DNA of 64,000 bases from Halicephalobus mephisto (GCA_009193035.1 SWDT01000024.1:434001-498000); one strand, 5' to 3'. Numbered from the stretch's first letter, positions 22,801 to 35,070 are shown. A program made the numbers and translations. The notes: generated from the sequence alone by a model not told the origin.

Positions 22801-25571
22801 CGGTTACTGTAATTATTCCGAAAAAAATTGAAAAAGATACAGATTATACTTTAAATAAAACTGTAAAACTTCAACCAGCTGTTCCGGATCATATGTTTGT
22901 GAAATCTCCTCCTGGATCTAGTTTTGCAAGTAAGTTTTATTTTTTAAAAAATATTTTTTTTGAAAAATGTTTTTTAAATTTTTATTTTAAGTTTTTTTTG
23001 TTTTTTTTAAAAAGTAGTTTTTAAAAAGTTAAAAAATGGTTTTTGTTTTGAATTTAGTTTTAAATGTTTTTAGTTTTTATTTTTTAAAAGTTATTTTTTA
23101 GCTATTAAAATAAGGAATCTCGACAAAGTTCATGTTGCTAAAGTTGTGGCTCATATTGTGAGATTAGTGGAAGAAACTCCTTTAAGAAATCTAGAAGTTG
23201 AGAAAAACCTCGTTCTTGAACCTAATGCAGAAGAAATTTTTGCGTTTTCTGTTCATCCAGAAAGAACGATTGAAATTTGTCTAGCAAAAATGTGGAGCAA
23301 TTTTGGATTGACAGAAATTGATATGGAATTGAAATTTCATGGATTTTTTATGAATCCTCCGACTTTTTTTTCAACGAATTTAGTCACGAGATTTGATTTT
23401 GTGAATACTATGAGATATGCCAAAATTACTCCTGCAGTGACTTTTGATAAATTTCATCAACCAATCAAACCGTCGGATTCTAAGGTCCAACCATTGAGTG
23501 AGAGAGATATCTTCTTTGATGGGAAACAGATTTTTAGATTGTTATTGACATATAATTTAAATGTTCAAAAAACTAATGAATTTAGTTTTGCTCTTCATGG
23601 ATTAACGGATTACTTGTATGAAAATCCAGTTGATGATGTATTGATCCAGATTTTTACGGAATCAAAAAAGCACGTTGGAACCACAGGACCGTTTGTCGAT
23701 AGAGTAAGTTTTTTGAGATTTATAATTTTTAAAACATCTTAATTGAAAATTTTTTTTGAATTTATAATTTTTAAAATATTCTAATTAAGAATTTTTTTGA
23801 GATTTATAATTTTTAAAATATTCTAATTAAGAATTTTTTTGAATTTAATATTTTAAAAATATTCTAATTAAGAATTTTTTGTTAAATTTTAAAATTCCCA
23901 CACAAAAAGAGTAAAAATAGAACAATTGGTAAATCACTACTGTAATTGATTCGTGATCTCATTTTTCTATTTAAATTTTGAAATTTATTTTTTACTTTAT
24001 AACTTTGAAATTTTTGAATTCTGATGCGGAATGAGAGTGGAAGAATACGGTAAATTTCGAAAATTACTGTCGAAATTGATTTGTTTTTATTTTTGAACTT
24101 TTTTAGGAATTTTAAAAATTAGTTTCGAAAAAACTGTAATTTTATCATTTTTGATTTTTTGCAATTTTTAGTACAAGATCAACTTGGAAAAAGGAGACTA
24201 CATTGTTCAAGCCCAAGTTCGTCTTGCTGATAATAATGCCTTGGAGAAATTCCGGGATGCAGTACTTATTGCTAACCAGAAGATTTCGACGATTAATATG
24301 GATCTTTATTCAAGTCCGGATGCGGCATTGAAAAAAGAAGGAAAGAAAATGGGAGAAACGGCTTATCATGCAGGTCAAAGAGGAGTAATTTATGGTTCTC
24401 AAATATCGGATGAGAAATTTCCCAAGGGAATAGCGTATTCTGGATGTTATTTATCTGGAAAAATTACATTATTTAGTGACGAAAAACTTAAAGTTGCTGC
24501 AGCTGTTAGAACGGGATATGTATTGACAGAGTATTCGAAGAAACAAAACAAAGCATTGTCTACTGTAGTGGTTGAACCTAAGAAGGAAAAAGGAGATGAA
24601 TCTGAAAAAGAAGTAAAAGAAGCAATAAGAGATCTGGAAATTAAATATTTGGCTAAAGTTACAGATACTAAACAAGCGAATGAATTGTTTAATAGATTGA
24701 ATTCAGAATTTCCGAATCATTTACCGTTGTTAGTTGCTCAAGTTGAAAGAATTTCCTCCATGAAGTCGATGGATCTTCAGGAATTATCCAAAGCAGTGGA
24801 TATGGTTTTAGATACGGCTAAACCGGAAGAAGTTTCGAAATATTACGGTGCGAAAACGGATTCAAACGAAGAAGACATTAAACAAGGTTCTGAAATGGAA
24901 AAAAGAAAATCAGCAATTGTTTCGGCTTTGTTCGCAAAAGCTAATGTTTATCTAGATGAACATTTGAAGATTAGCACTCAGGATATTCCGAAGATTTTCA
25001 GAATTGGACTTCAATTGCCGAAAAATGGTAAAAAGAAAGAATCATCTCCAAATTCTGTGAAATCTCCGACAAAAAGTAACTCTTCAAAAGCGTCTTCTCC
25101 GGCAGGTAGTGACTCTACTACTAGTGGTAGTGATGATGGATCCAAAGGTGGGGATGAATATACAGTTGTGGAAGAAGAAAAAACAGGGAATGTGGATTCT
25201 GTTTTGACTGTTAGTAACACTGAATCGAACGTGAAAATAACCTTGAGAGAAGCGGAATCTGCTTTTAGAGAATTTTCAAGATGGGGAGACTTGAATGACG
25301 AAAGAGGATACCTACTGGCGGCAAAACATGCTGTAGCTAATGGTCGTTACGGTACTGCTTTGAGGAATTTGAACAAGATTATTGAAGAGAAAACAACGAG
25401 TTCGAGTTATTTGACGATTGAAAGAGCGATTGTTGATGTAAGTTTTTTGATTTTAGAAAAGTTGGATTATTTGGATTTTAGTTGACGGAACAATTGGGAT
25501 GGATTCATTTGGCAAACAACTTGAGAAATGGTATTTTGGTGAAACATCGCGGAACTTACCGTCCATTTTAA
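19806..25571 (+). CDS. tpp-2: Tripeptidyl peptidase II (subtilisin-like, TPP2)
   Basis: A giant serine exopeptidase that removes N-terminal tripeptides from peptides produced by the proteasome. Eight exons: 19806-19920, 20000-20118, 20161-20484, 20820-21371, 21813-22929, 23102-23703, 24172-25437 and 25482-25571, with consistent phases, 1394 aa. The catalytic residues are visible: Asp99 in ILDTGVDPG, His321 in [11 protein letters not shown], oxyanion Asn419 in SSAGNSGP and Ser506 in [12 protein letters not shown]. The His-Ser spacing of 185 matches that of human TPP2. A Ser/Lys-rich disordered insert lies near 1230-1280. The first 30 residues are Arg/Phe-rich with no acids ([20 protein letters not shown]), like a mitochondrial presequence; MTDDNST at 20031 would give the cytosolic form. 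Intron 2 (20119-20160) uses a GC donor (CAG|GCAAGT). AATAAA is at 25668. Confidence 0.95.
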
Positions 25572-25673
25572 AAGCGGGAGTGAAAGAAAACACAGCTGAC
25601 TTGTGAAATTATATTAGGTTTTGTTAATTGGAAATTGAAAATTACCTTCGTTGGAGAAGCAACTTGAAATAAA

Positions 25674-26606
25674 CATTATATAAAGTTCAAAAGTGAAATT
25701 AAATAATTTTTAGGTACTATCTGTTTGGAGGATAGTGATTGATTGAAGAAAGGAATTTATAATTATTATTAAAATTTCTGTTTTTAAGAACTAGAATCCG
25801 AACACCCGACCCTAATCTAATTGGGAAAAGGAGTTGTAGATGATGATGATTAAAATTTCTGTTTTTATTGTTTGAGATTAAGGGGAGTGATTTCTGACAT
25901 CGATTCTTTGGGATTGGGAAATTAATATTTCAGAAATATATCTCGAAATAAGAAAGAGGTACCAATGATCAAGTAGTTTAATTAAGATTTATCCGAAAAA
26001 TCTGAAATTTGTTTGGGAAGTACGATTCTAAACGAGGATTAGGCAAAAAAGACTGACATTTAATTTTTGCGACGAACGAGCGGTTTCCAAGTTTTCGCTG
26101 TAGGACAGCGCTTGCACCGTAATCGAACAGTTGTTTTTGAAGATGGCTTTTGTTTCGTAAGGATTCTCTCATGATTAATTTTTTCTAGTTATCTTTTACA
26201 TTATTTTTATTTTCTACTTTTTTACTAATCCTATATCTACTATTGGGTCTGAATACTGTAGATATTATCGAAAATTAATCTACTTGTTAGTTTTCTGTCA
26301 GCAATAAATCAGTAACTTTTTAAAAATTTAAATGATGTAAGATAATTGATAGTATTCGTTCATGTACTAGGCATAAGAAATCCAGTTATTATTTTTGATT
26401 TTAAATTCTTGAAACTTATGTTAAACTTTGAAATTATGCAATTTTCACAAATTCTACAGTTATTTAAATCAAAAATCTCTATTTTCGAACTTTTATGGAT
26501 TCAATGTTTTTCAAAAGTAGTATATTTCATAAAAACTAATGTCTTTTTAAATTAAATAAATCTTCAAAATTAAAAATTTTGAGATTTTTTTCTTTATTTA
26601 CTTACA
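25674..26606. other. Intergenic region between tpp-2 and the secreted-protein gene
   Basis: The two genes converge here. A 64-codon open frame on the minus strand (26172-25978, RKLGNRSFVAKIKC...) lies in a short less AT-rich patch. It has no recognised homology and no splice support, so it is not called as a gene. Confidence 0.5.
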
Positions 26607-27128
26607 TTAGTTAGCATAACGAAACATAGTAGTAGTTAAAACAACAAAGCCGATAGAAAAGATTGTTGCACTGACCCCACTGCCTTCCCAGTGGACTTGT
26701 TCGAAGTCAGGTGCATCGCATTTTGCAGTTTTGCAGCAGTTGTAAGCCATGGCGAATCTAAGACTGGTGTCGTTTTTCCCTGCTGGAAGTGTTATATCGC
26801 AGTTAGGGTTCAGAAGTTTTGCGTAAGTGCTGTTTTGTAAGTACCCTCCAACGGTGCTCTCGAAGTCACTCAGACATCCAGTAAATTGAATCACAGTTTG
26901 GTTCCTCGGATCATTGATGAAGATGAATGAACCCAGACAGAAGGACGGGGAATTAGGGTTACAAGTAGTCAGCGTAGGGTCATCATCGGCTTCGGGTCTT
27001 CCTAAATTGTCAGAAGTCTCGAAACCCAGACTAACTTGGTAAGCAGCAAAACTAGTACTACAGTTGATGGCTGAAGCTACCGTACCCATGCAGAAAAGCA
27101 GCTGAATAGAGAAGAGAATAGTCTTCAT
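26607..27128 (-). CDS. Secreted or GPI-anchored cysteine-rich protein (173 aa)
   Basis: A single-exon gene. Residues 1-20 form a clear signal peptide (MKTILFSIQLLFCMGTVASA). The mature part has eight cysteines (23, 56, 64, 85, 110, 131, 132, 137), with a C-terminal NCCKTAKCD cluster. Four N-glycosylation sequons (22, 76, 99, 119) are present. The tail ends in a hydrophobic stretch after GSGVS with almost nothing after it, as in GPI-anchored proteins. The Cys pattern recalls nematode-specific secreted families, perhaps Ly6/uPAR-like, but I cannot assign it. A TATA box (TATAAAAA, minus strand, 27183-27176) about 50 bp upstream suggests strongly regulated expression. Confidence 0.8.
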   Translation of the reverse strand: MKTILFSIQLLFCMGTVASAINCSTSFAAYQVSLGFETSDNLGRPEADDDPTLTTCNPNSPSFCLGSFIFINDPRNQTVIQFTGCLSDFESTVGGYLQNSTYAKLLNPNCDITLPAGKNDTSLRFAMAYNCCKTAKCDAPDFEQVHWEGSGVSATIFSIGFVVLTTTMFRYAN

Positions 27129-27175
27129 AGTTCTTCAGAAGATGTCTTTGACGTATTCTTAGAGTATGTATCCTG

Positions 27176-27183
27176 TTTTTATA
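27176..27183 (-). promoter_or_regulatory. TATA box of the secreted-protein gene
   Basis: GGATATAAAAACAGG on the minus strand places TATAAAAA about 48 bp before the start codon of the 173-aa gene, leaving room for a short 5' UTR. Confidence 0.6.
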
Positions 27184-27189
27184 TCCATG

Positions 27190-29840
27190 ACCACTCCTTA
27201 AAATTCAGGAAAAACTGATAAAAAATAATGAAACAACTGGGTTTGGCCATGATAACAAGATTAAACTGAATTCTTATGAAATGACTCCCAAAAACTATAA
27301 ATTAATTTTTAATCTCCTAATTAAGGTGTAGCATCTTTTGTCTTTTTGTAGTCTTCTGAGGATAAATGTTCAGTTTTTATATCCCATCGAAGGTGTTTTA
27401 CAAAAATCTACAAAAACCCAAAAAACGTGGATTTTTAAATTTTCCATAAAAATAAAAAAATTAATAACTCAGTTTATTTTTGATACTTTTGTGATTTGGA
27501 AATTTACATTAAAATCATTATTATTTCGTAATTTTTATAGATAACTGATTCTGTATTTGAAATTACATTTTAGTCGCAATAGTTACTTGTTAAAATCCGT
27601 CAATGATACAGTAATCGTTATTTCTTCTGAATTGACGGGAAATACTGTATTTTAGAATTACTTTGGATTTTAATTAAAATTGATAATTGAGAAAATTACA
27701 CAACTGAAAAATTACTGTAACAGTTGAGACGCATTCTAAAATGGTCCAATTTTGAAAACAAATAATTTAAAATTTTTAAATAAAAACTAATTCAACTTCT
27801 CAAATATTGAAAATTTGAGAAATTTAATTTTTTATAAAAATAAACGAAATTTAATTTTTTCAAAATAGAACTGAAAATACTAATCAGTTTTAAAATTGGG
27901 ATTATTTCAGAAATATTTTAAAAATTAAATTAAAATTATTAAAATATAATTCACAATTCGATAATTTTTAATTTCTTCGAATTTTACAATTTTTAATAAA
28001 TTTTATTTTGTTGAAAATATTTGTTTTTTTAAATATTTTTAAATATTTTAAATAATATTAAAAATATTTTTAATTACGAAAGTTAATTAATTTTTTAATA
28101 AATTTTTATAAATTACGGTATTTGAATTTGTTAAAAATTAAAAATTATTTTCGATAATTTAAAAAATTTTTTAAAATGATGTTAATAATTTTTAAAATTA
28201 ATAATATCAATGAAAAAGCCCAACTGGACATTCCTCAGTTTACTGAAATTTAAAATTTATTTTTTAAAATTTTTTTTAAAAATTTTTCTTTAATTTTACG
28301 CAATTACTGTATTGAGTAACAATTGTGAGGAAAATAAAAAATTCCGGAAAAACAAATGAAACACTTGTAAAGACAATCCAGATTTCCTCTTCCTCGAGTG
28401 TCTTCTTGACCTTCTTAATCACTCAAGATGATTTTAGCAAGGAAATCTGAAGAGCAATTCGTCACTTTGGAAGTAGACTATTCCTGAGGTTACCGTTTGT
28501 TTTATGGTAGTAAAAAGTTTCAGAAAGTACAGTATCACGGTTAATTTTGAAATAAATGATATTTAATAATAATTTATTCAAATTAAACTTTGGTTAAATT
28601 TTTATTAAAAAATTAAATTTTATTGTACAATAACTTTAAAAAATTACAGTACTCTAAAAAATTGTAAATTGAAGTAAATAATGTTTACGAAAAATTTGTC
28701 TAATTTTTAAATTTTAGAATTCTGTAATTTTTGTAAATTCTAAAAAAATATTAAAAAACAAATTTTTTCTAAGGAATTGTAAATTGAGATAAATAATATT
28801 TAATAATAATTTAAATTAAATTTTATGAATTTAAAAAAAAATTGATTTTTTTGTATTTTTTTAGAAATTACAGTATTCTAAGAAATTATGGGTAGAATTA
28901 AATGATATTTAATAATAATTTATTTAAATTAGATTTTATTTAAAATTAAAATTTTATTTAAAATTAAAGAATTTTATTTAAAATAAAAAATTTAATTTAA
29001 AATTAAAAAATTTTAGTTATAATAAAGAATTTTAGTTAAAATAAATAAATTTTAGTTATTTTTGTTTTCGAATCAAAGCGACTTTCTGGCCTACAGTTGG
29101 ACTAGTAATTCTCCGATGAAGCCCCTGGGTGACAAGTGTTTCTTTTTTTCCGTTTGCTGTTCGACTTTTTGAATCACAAATACTTGCAAAAAGATTATTC
29201 CACTTGTTGACATTGGTTTTTTATTTTTCCAATTTCATAAAACTTGTATTTAAATTATATTTACGATTATCTAATTTTAAAATGAAGTTTTTGAAGTTTA
29301 TAATAATTTCGAAAAATACTCCATCTGTGACTGAATGTAAACACCGTAGAGATCTCGAGAATTTCCGGCCGTTCTTTGTTTTTCGATCAAAAGACATCAT
29401 TTTTGTTTTCTTTCTTCCTCAAGACAAGTCTAGTTATTAATTTACTCGAAAAAATTCCAAAATTATATAGGAAATTACTTCCCAAAGTACAGTAATCCAA
29501 GGATGTTTAACTTCTTATAATCTACAGTATGACCTGCTGAATTCGAAAAAGTTCCATGGTGTTTTAAATTTTTATCAATTTTAAAATCCAAAATAATACC
29601 GTACTTTTTAATTTTTGAAGATTTTTAAAATTAGATTTTATTTGCAAATTTTTGTAAAATATAAATACTAATTTTTTAAGAATAAAAATACTTCGAAATT
29701 CGAATTTCGGACAAAAAACTCAAATTTAAGGGTCTTCGTGAAAACTATTTTGGATTTAGTCCATTACGAGAAAATCTACAAACAGTCATAATTCGCAAAA
29801 AATACTTGAAATACCCCGTAGAGTACGTAGTCCTTAATTA
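27190..29840. other. Very AT-rich intergenic DNA
   Basis: Mostly TTTTAAAATTT-type low-complexity sequence without a supportable gene. Two less AT-rich islands occur at about 28370-28500 (an imperfect hairpin, see findings) and 29080-29430 (open frame of 103 codons without homology). Confidence 0.6.
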
Positions 29841-29844
29841 CCAT

Positions 29845-30510
29845 CCTTTGGTACACACAAAAAGTAGGTACATAATACGCAATGTATAGGTACATGAAAA
29901 CGACTCTGATGTATCAGATACATTGTATTCAATGCGTCGATACAAAAAGTACAATGTATCTGATACATTAGAGTCGTTTTAATGTACCCTTTTTTGAGTG
30001 TATGAAGGCGTATATGCGCACAAAAACAGGTACATGATATACAATGAATAGGTACATTAAATAGTTCTGATTTATCAGATTGTATTCAATATGTCGATAC
30101 ATTAAGTCGATATCGATGCATTGTGTTTAGTGTATCAGTACATCAAAATGACTCTGATGTATCAGATACACTGTATGTAATGTATCGATGTATTGAATAC
30201 AATGTATATGATACATCAGAACTAAGTTAATATCGGTTCATTGTATATAATGTAACAGTACATTAGAATTGCTCTGATGTATCAGGTACATTGAATACAA
30301 TGTATAAGATACATCAGAACTAAGTTGATATCGATTCATTGTATATAATGTAACAGTACATTAGAATTGCTCTGATATATTAGATACATTGAATACAATG
30401 CATCGACACTTTAAGTTGATATCTGTTCATTGTATTTAATATGTTTGATACATAAAATATAATGTATCTAATATACTAGAACTGTTTTAGTGCATCTTTT
30501 TTGTGCGTGG
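29845..30510. repeat. Palindromic ATGTATC/GATACAT minisatellite element
   Basis: About 665 bp made of imperfect repeats of GATGTATCAGATACATTG and AATACAATGTATCGATACATT. Most units are themselves palindromic. The ends are inverted relative to each other: CACACAAAAAGTAGGTACA on the left, and TGCATCTTTTTTGTGCGTG on the right. This suggests a fold-back element rather than a simple satellite. Confidence 0.7.
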
Positions 30511-31291
30511 AATGTTTTTTCTGATGGAAGTTTTTAAAATTACCGCCTCAGACGATAAGACAATTTTATCTTTTTATTTAAATAAATGCAATATAATTTT
30601 AATAGAGTTTATTGCAGTTTAATGTAACTATAAATATAATAGAATTTAGAATTCTTCAGTTTTTAAAAATCAATAATTCGATCGATTTTTTGTCCAAGTT
30701 AATGCAAAATTTGCAAAAAATAAAACCGCTGTTGTGATAATCCCATCTGTAGTCCCAGCCATATTGGTCTAGTTACTATTTTGGACCACTTTCTAAACTA
30801 CTTTGTTTGATTAAAAAGTCATCTTTTAAAAATCTCGAAATATCCACAAAGATGTCCATGTTTTTTTTATGAATAAATCCAGAAAGCTTGCCGACAACTG
30901 AATTGAGCTTTCTGAAATTGCAACATTTCATTTTTTCTTTTTCAGCTTCTGGAATAGGCTTTTTTGAATTTTTGACTTCTCCCAAGAGATAAAATTGAAT
31001 TTTCGAAGACACAACAATAACCAGTTGACCACTGAAATGGACTTTTTGGGGAATTTTGAAGACGAATACCGTAATAGTCGTGAAATTTGAAGAAATTATT
31101 TTAAATAAAATTTTTGTAATAAACTTTAGTTTTGTAGTTTGTCGAATGTTTTTTGGAATCCTTTTGTATTTTTTGGTAACTTCTCGTTTAAAGTAAGAAA
31201 ATCGGATAAAAGTGCGAAATTTCATATGCAATACGTCGAAAAAAATGAAACAATTTTTGACTGTTTCTAAGGTTTCCATTTCTATTTTTAA

Positions 31292-33752
31292 CACGTAGAC
31301 AACAATACGGGGCGTTTACGCCCCGTAACCAACTGTCCATTTGGGACAATGCGGGGCGTTTCGCCCCGTAATTTTTTTTATCATTTTTTTCAATTATTTT
31401 CAATCAAATATTGAATTTTTTATGTTGGATATTACGTTTATATTACAAATAACCTATAACTCTCTTGGGAATGGCTGATATCTATTAGTTAACTAATTTT
31501 CTATGGATAAAGCTGGATAATTTTCTAAGTGTAAAATTGATTTTTTTCTCATGTCTCAAAAAACAATATAATGATAAAATAACTTTTATTACAACTTTTT
31601 ACTGACCAGAACACTTTATATGCACCGTATTGAAACACTCGAGACAGAAATGAGTTTGACACTTTGAACATCTAGTGGCTACTTTTTTCGCTTTGTTGCA
31701 AGCAGTTTTTGAATCTTCTTGTTGAGCATGTTTTTGGTAGCATCCTCGGCACCGTCTTCTGAATTGACTATGAGGTCCCAATTTTTCCAGTTTATGTTTT
31801 GTGGTTGGGGTAGGTGAACGAATACTGTTCAACAGTTCGGCAAATATTTTCCTCTTGTAATCATTCAGCTTGATTTTGCCAACGACAATCTTGTATAAGA
31901 CCCATGAGTTTATCAGCATTGTTTGGGTCACGATATGGAAAAGAAGCCGAATGTACCATTTTGTTGTACGTCTTACAAAAGGAGTATATGAGCACATCTG
32001 ATCCGAAATGTCAACATACATTTTTCCCTTATTGTAGTCTTCTATAACCCTTGGTTTCTGGGTTTCACCATCATGGGCATCATTATGTCGAGTAGAAAGC
32101 ATCAGAATGTCACGCTTGTCTTTGTATTTCAGGACCATGATTCCATTCTTCTGGCAGGCTACCGTGTTTCCACGCTTCAGCTTTCTCTGGAGTACCTTCG
32201 TTGGGAGACCTTTACGATTCCTCCTGCATGTTCCAATGAGATTTGTTTTTCTAGCTATAAGTTTCTCAGCCAAAGGCAGTCCAGTATAATAATTATCAGT
32301 GTAAACGTCTCTTCCAGCATCCAAATATTTATCAGCCAATTCCAAAACTACTTTCTCACTAACACTAACATTTTGGCATGCTTCTTTTCCAGCGTATACT
32401 TTAGTACGACACGTATAGCCACCATCTCCACAAATCTTAAAAAGTTTGATCCCGTATCGGTAGCGTTTGTTCGGGATATATTGACGGAAAACGATTCTTC
32501 CTCGAAAAGGAACAAGCGATTCATCTACGCACAGGCTTGAACCAGGAATAAAGTACTTTTCTGACTGATCATTCAATATTGAAATAATTGGAGCAATCTT
32601 GAATAATCTGTCTTTGCCGTCAGCAGCTGTGTTATCAGCAAGATGAAGATTCCCTAGCAAGTTTTCAAATCGAGTTCTTGTCATTACCGAAGCCGCCACT
32701 GGAGTTGGTGTCAGTTCACCAGACGTATCCCAATAATCACGCAAACGGGGCATTTTTACCTGTCCCATTTTCAAACATAAACCAAAAAATCTTCTTATTT
32801 CATCGATATCAGTATCAACCCATCCACTAAGTCCCTTCTGTTTTGCATAGCGATTTGTTTCAGTAACTAACAGAGGCCAAACTTTTTCTGTGAACAATTC
32901 ATAAAACTCCATAGGCTCTGTCAATAGTTGCACTTCATCTGCTATTTTGACAGAAATTGGTGGATACAACGAACGAGCCACAATCTCTTCCTTCCATCCA
33001 TCGTCATCGTCTTCATTGTCTTCATCCGAGTATTCTGAATCTTCATTAGGATTTGAAGCTACGAGTAACGCTGCTTCGTCATCGGATGATGCAACAAGAG
33101 GAGTTTCATTATCACTATCCAATAATAATCTCTCAAAACTTTCATTCAGAAGATCCTCCGATTCAACTTCCATCTACAAATAAAATCTCATATATAAAGA
33201 AGATGATGAGAACCCCGAGTTAATGGCATTTTAGTCGTTCAAAACAGCACTGGACAAAACATCTGATAGTTACCTCGGTGGTTATTCAGTAGGTCAATCC
33301 GGGTTACCATTTGCTCTACGCATCACGACCAACGGAAGTGAGTAGCTCAGGAGAATAGTCTCTGCAGCGTTAGATAGTATATGTCTTATAGTAGTTACCT
33401 ATGCCCCATAGGTGTTGTTCCAGGTCAGGAACCTCACAGATTAAACGTATAAGGTATTTACCTCTACGTCTAAGCAATGAAAACAAAAATGACCCAAGTT
33501 AGAGGTGAATAAAGTAATATCATAGATAACAATCAACAATACAAGTCCGCTAAATGATTACAAACACGAATTAAAATATCTTAAACTAATTTCCGACAAT
33601 AATTACAAGAAGAAATATTATCAAATTTTTTTTGTCAAAAAACCTGCACTTTGGGACATTGCGGGGCGTAAACGCCCCGCACCAAAGAGAAAGGAAAAAA
33701 TGTACTCGTCCCAACTTGCAAAAAGGAAAACATTTTCATTGTCGTCTACGTG
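31292..33752 (-). mobile_element. Intact piggyBac-superfamily DNA transposon
   Basis: A 2461-bp element flanked on both sides by TTAA (31288-31291 and 33753-33756), the piggyBac target site. The terminal inverted repeats are CACGTAGACAAC (left) and CACGTAGACGAC (right, inverted), 11 of 12 identical. Sub-terminal GC-rich palindromes flank the coding region: CGGGGCGTTTACGCCCCG at 31308 and a shorter one at 31352 on the left, and one at 33662 on the right. The stretch TTTGGGACAATGCGGGGCG (about 31341) recurs as TTTGGGACATTGCGGGGCG (about 33652) in direct orientation. One uninterrupted transposase gene lies inside. Clean ends and an intact frame suggest recent insertion and possible activity. Confidence 0.92.
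31599..33173 (-). CDS. piggyBac transposase (524 aa)
   Basis: Catalyses cut-and-paste transposition at TTAA sites. The reading frame is continuous from a Met just after a TTTGTAG acceptor-like sequence. Residues 1-60 are highly acidic. The DDE_Tnp_1_7 core follows, with the three catalytic aspartates visible: Asp217 in CVDESLVPFRGR, Asp293 in YTDNYYTGLPLA and Asp388 in YVDISDQM. The C-terminus has the Cys-rich cross-brace finger of this family (CRGC...CSKCQTHFCLECF...C), used for end recognition. Length and all key residues agree with active family members. The large open frames on the other strand are shadows. Confidence 0.95.
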   Translation of the reverse strand: MEVESEDLLNESFERLLLDSDNETPLVASSDDEAALLVASNPNEDSEYSDEDNEDDDDGWKEEIVARSLYPPISVKIADEVQLLTEPMEFYELFTEKVWPLLVTETNRYAKQKGLSGWVDTDIDEIRRFFGLCLKMGQVKMPRLRDYWDTSGELTPTPVAASVMTRTRFENLLGNLHLADNTAADGKDRLFKIAPIISILNDQSEKYFIPGSSLCVDESLVPFRGRIVFRQYIPNKRYRYGIKLFKICGDGGYTCRTKVYAGKEACQNVSVSEKVVLELADKYLDAGRDVYTDNYYTGLPLAEKLIARKTNLIGTCRRNRKGLPTKVLQRKLKRGNTVACQKNGIMVLKYKDKRDILMLSTRHNDAHDGETQKPRVIEDYNKGKMYVDISDQMCSYTPFVRRTTKWYIRLLFHIVTQTMLINSWVLYKIVVGKIKLNDYKRKIFAELLNSIRSPTPTTKHKLEKLGPHSQFRRRCRGCYQKHAQQEDSKTACNKAKKVATRCSKCQTHFCLECFNTVHIKCSGQ

Positions 33753-34929
33753 TTAAATATTTGCAAAATTAATTTTAATAATTTCTTCATTTTATTAAAT
33801 ATATTTTCGTCATTTTTGAAAGTAAAATTTCGTATTTTTTATTTTTCTTAAATGTCAAACATCATTGAAAAAATAAAAAAAAAACGGACAAAAATTGTTT
33901 TAATTTTTAAATATTTTAAAAATTATTGTTAATAATAATTTATTATTAGATTTATTTTTATTTATTTAAAATTAAAAAATTTTTGATATATGAAATTTTT
34001 TATTTTTTTTATTTTTGTTTTCTTGAAATTCCTACTTTTTTTTAATAATTATTTTTTATTATTAAATATGTTTTTGTTATTTTAAATTTTAAATAAAAAT
34101 AAAAATATGAAATTCGAAAGTTATAAAATTATTTTTTTCAGAGGTTTTTAAATTTAGAAATCCTCTTTTTTTGCGTTAATGTTGATAATTCTTTTTTAAA
34201 TTAAATGTAATTAAACATGTTTACTTTTTTCGAACCGAAGAATTAGAGAAACGTGCAAAATCTCACATATCAACCTTTGAAAAAACGTAATCGAAGTTTT
34301 ATTTTTCAAAATTCCGATAATTTCGAAAACGTTTATTTTTTATTAATATTAGTAATTATTTCCTGTAATTAGGTTTATTTTTACTCATTTTGAAATAAAA
34401 AAATTAGTATTTTCGAAATAAAGGTCGAAATTTCGAAAACAAGTAAAAAGTTTTATTTTTTTCAGTAACCTTCGATATGTGAAATTTCATATTTTTATTT
34501 AATTTTCTACGTTAATTTTAATAACAATTTTTTTAAAATTAAATATATTTTTATCATTTTTAAATAAAAATGTAAAATTTTATAAAAATTTTAAATTTTT
34601 TCGAAATTTTTGTTTTTTATTTTTTATTTTAAAAATGCTAATTTTCTACGTTAATTTTAATAATAATTTTTTAATTAAATATATTTTTATCGTTTTTAAA
34701 TAAAAATGTAAAATTTTATTTATCAAATTTTATAAAAATTTATTTTTCACCGATTTTCCGATTATCTATTTTCAAAAATTATTTTTCTACTTTAATTTCA
34801 TTCAATTTTCTATAATTAAATGCACTTTTTGCTATATTTATCAAATTAATTTTAAAATAAAAACTAACATTTGTAGATTTCCTCGATTTAGAAAAACATT
34901 TTATAAATTCAGTTACGAATTCTGAATTT

Positions 34930-35070
34930 ACATTTTAAATTTAAAAATTTTATTTAAAATTAAAAACTATATTTAAATTTTATCTAAAATTAAAAATTTT
35001 GTTTAAAATTAAAAATTTTGTTTAAAATTAAAAATTTTGTTTAAATTTGAAAATTTTATTTAAATTTATG
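34930..35070. repeat. Short tandem repeat, about 19-bp unit
   Basis: About six copies of a unit close to TTTAAAATTAAAAATTTTG. Confidence 0.6.

Noticed and set aside
29845..30510. CRISPR-like regular repeat
   Set aside because: The genome is eukaryotic, units are imperfect and palindromic, and there are no unique spacers; it is a minisatellite or fold-back element.
32073..32540. 155-codon open frame on the plus strand within the transposon
   Set aside because: Antisense shadow of the piggyBac transposase.
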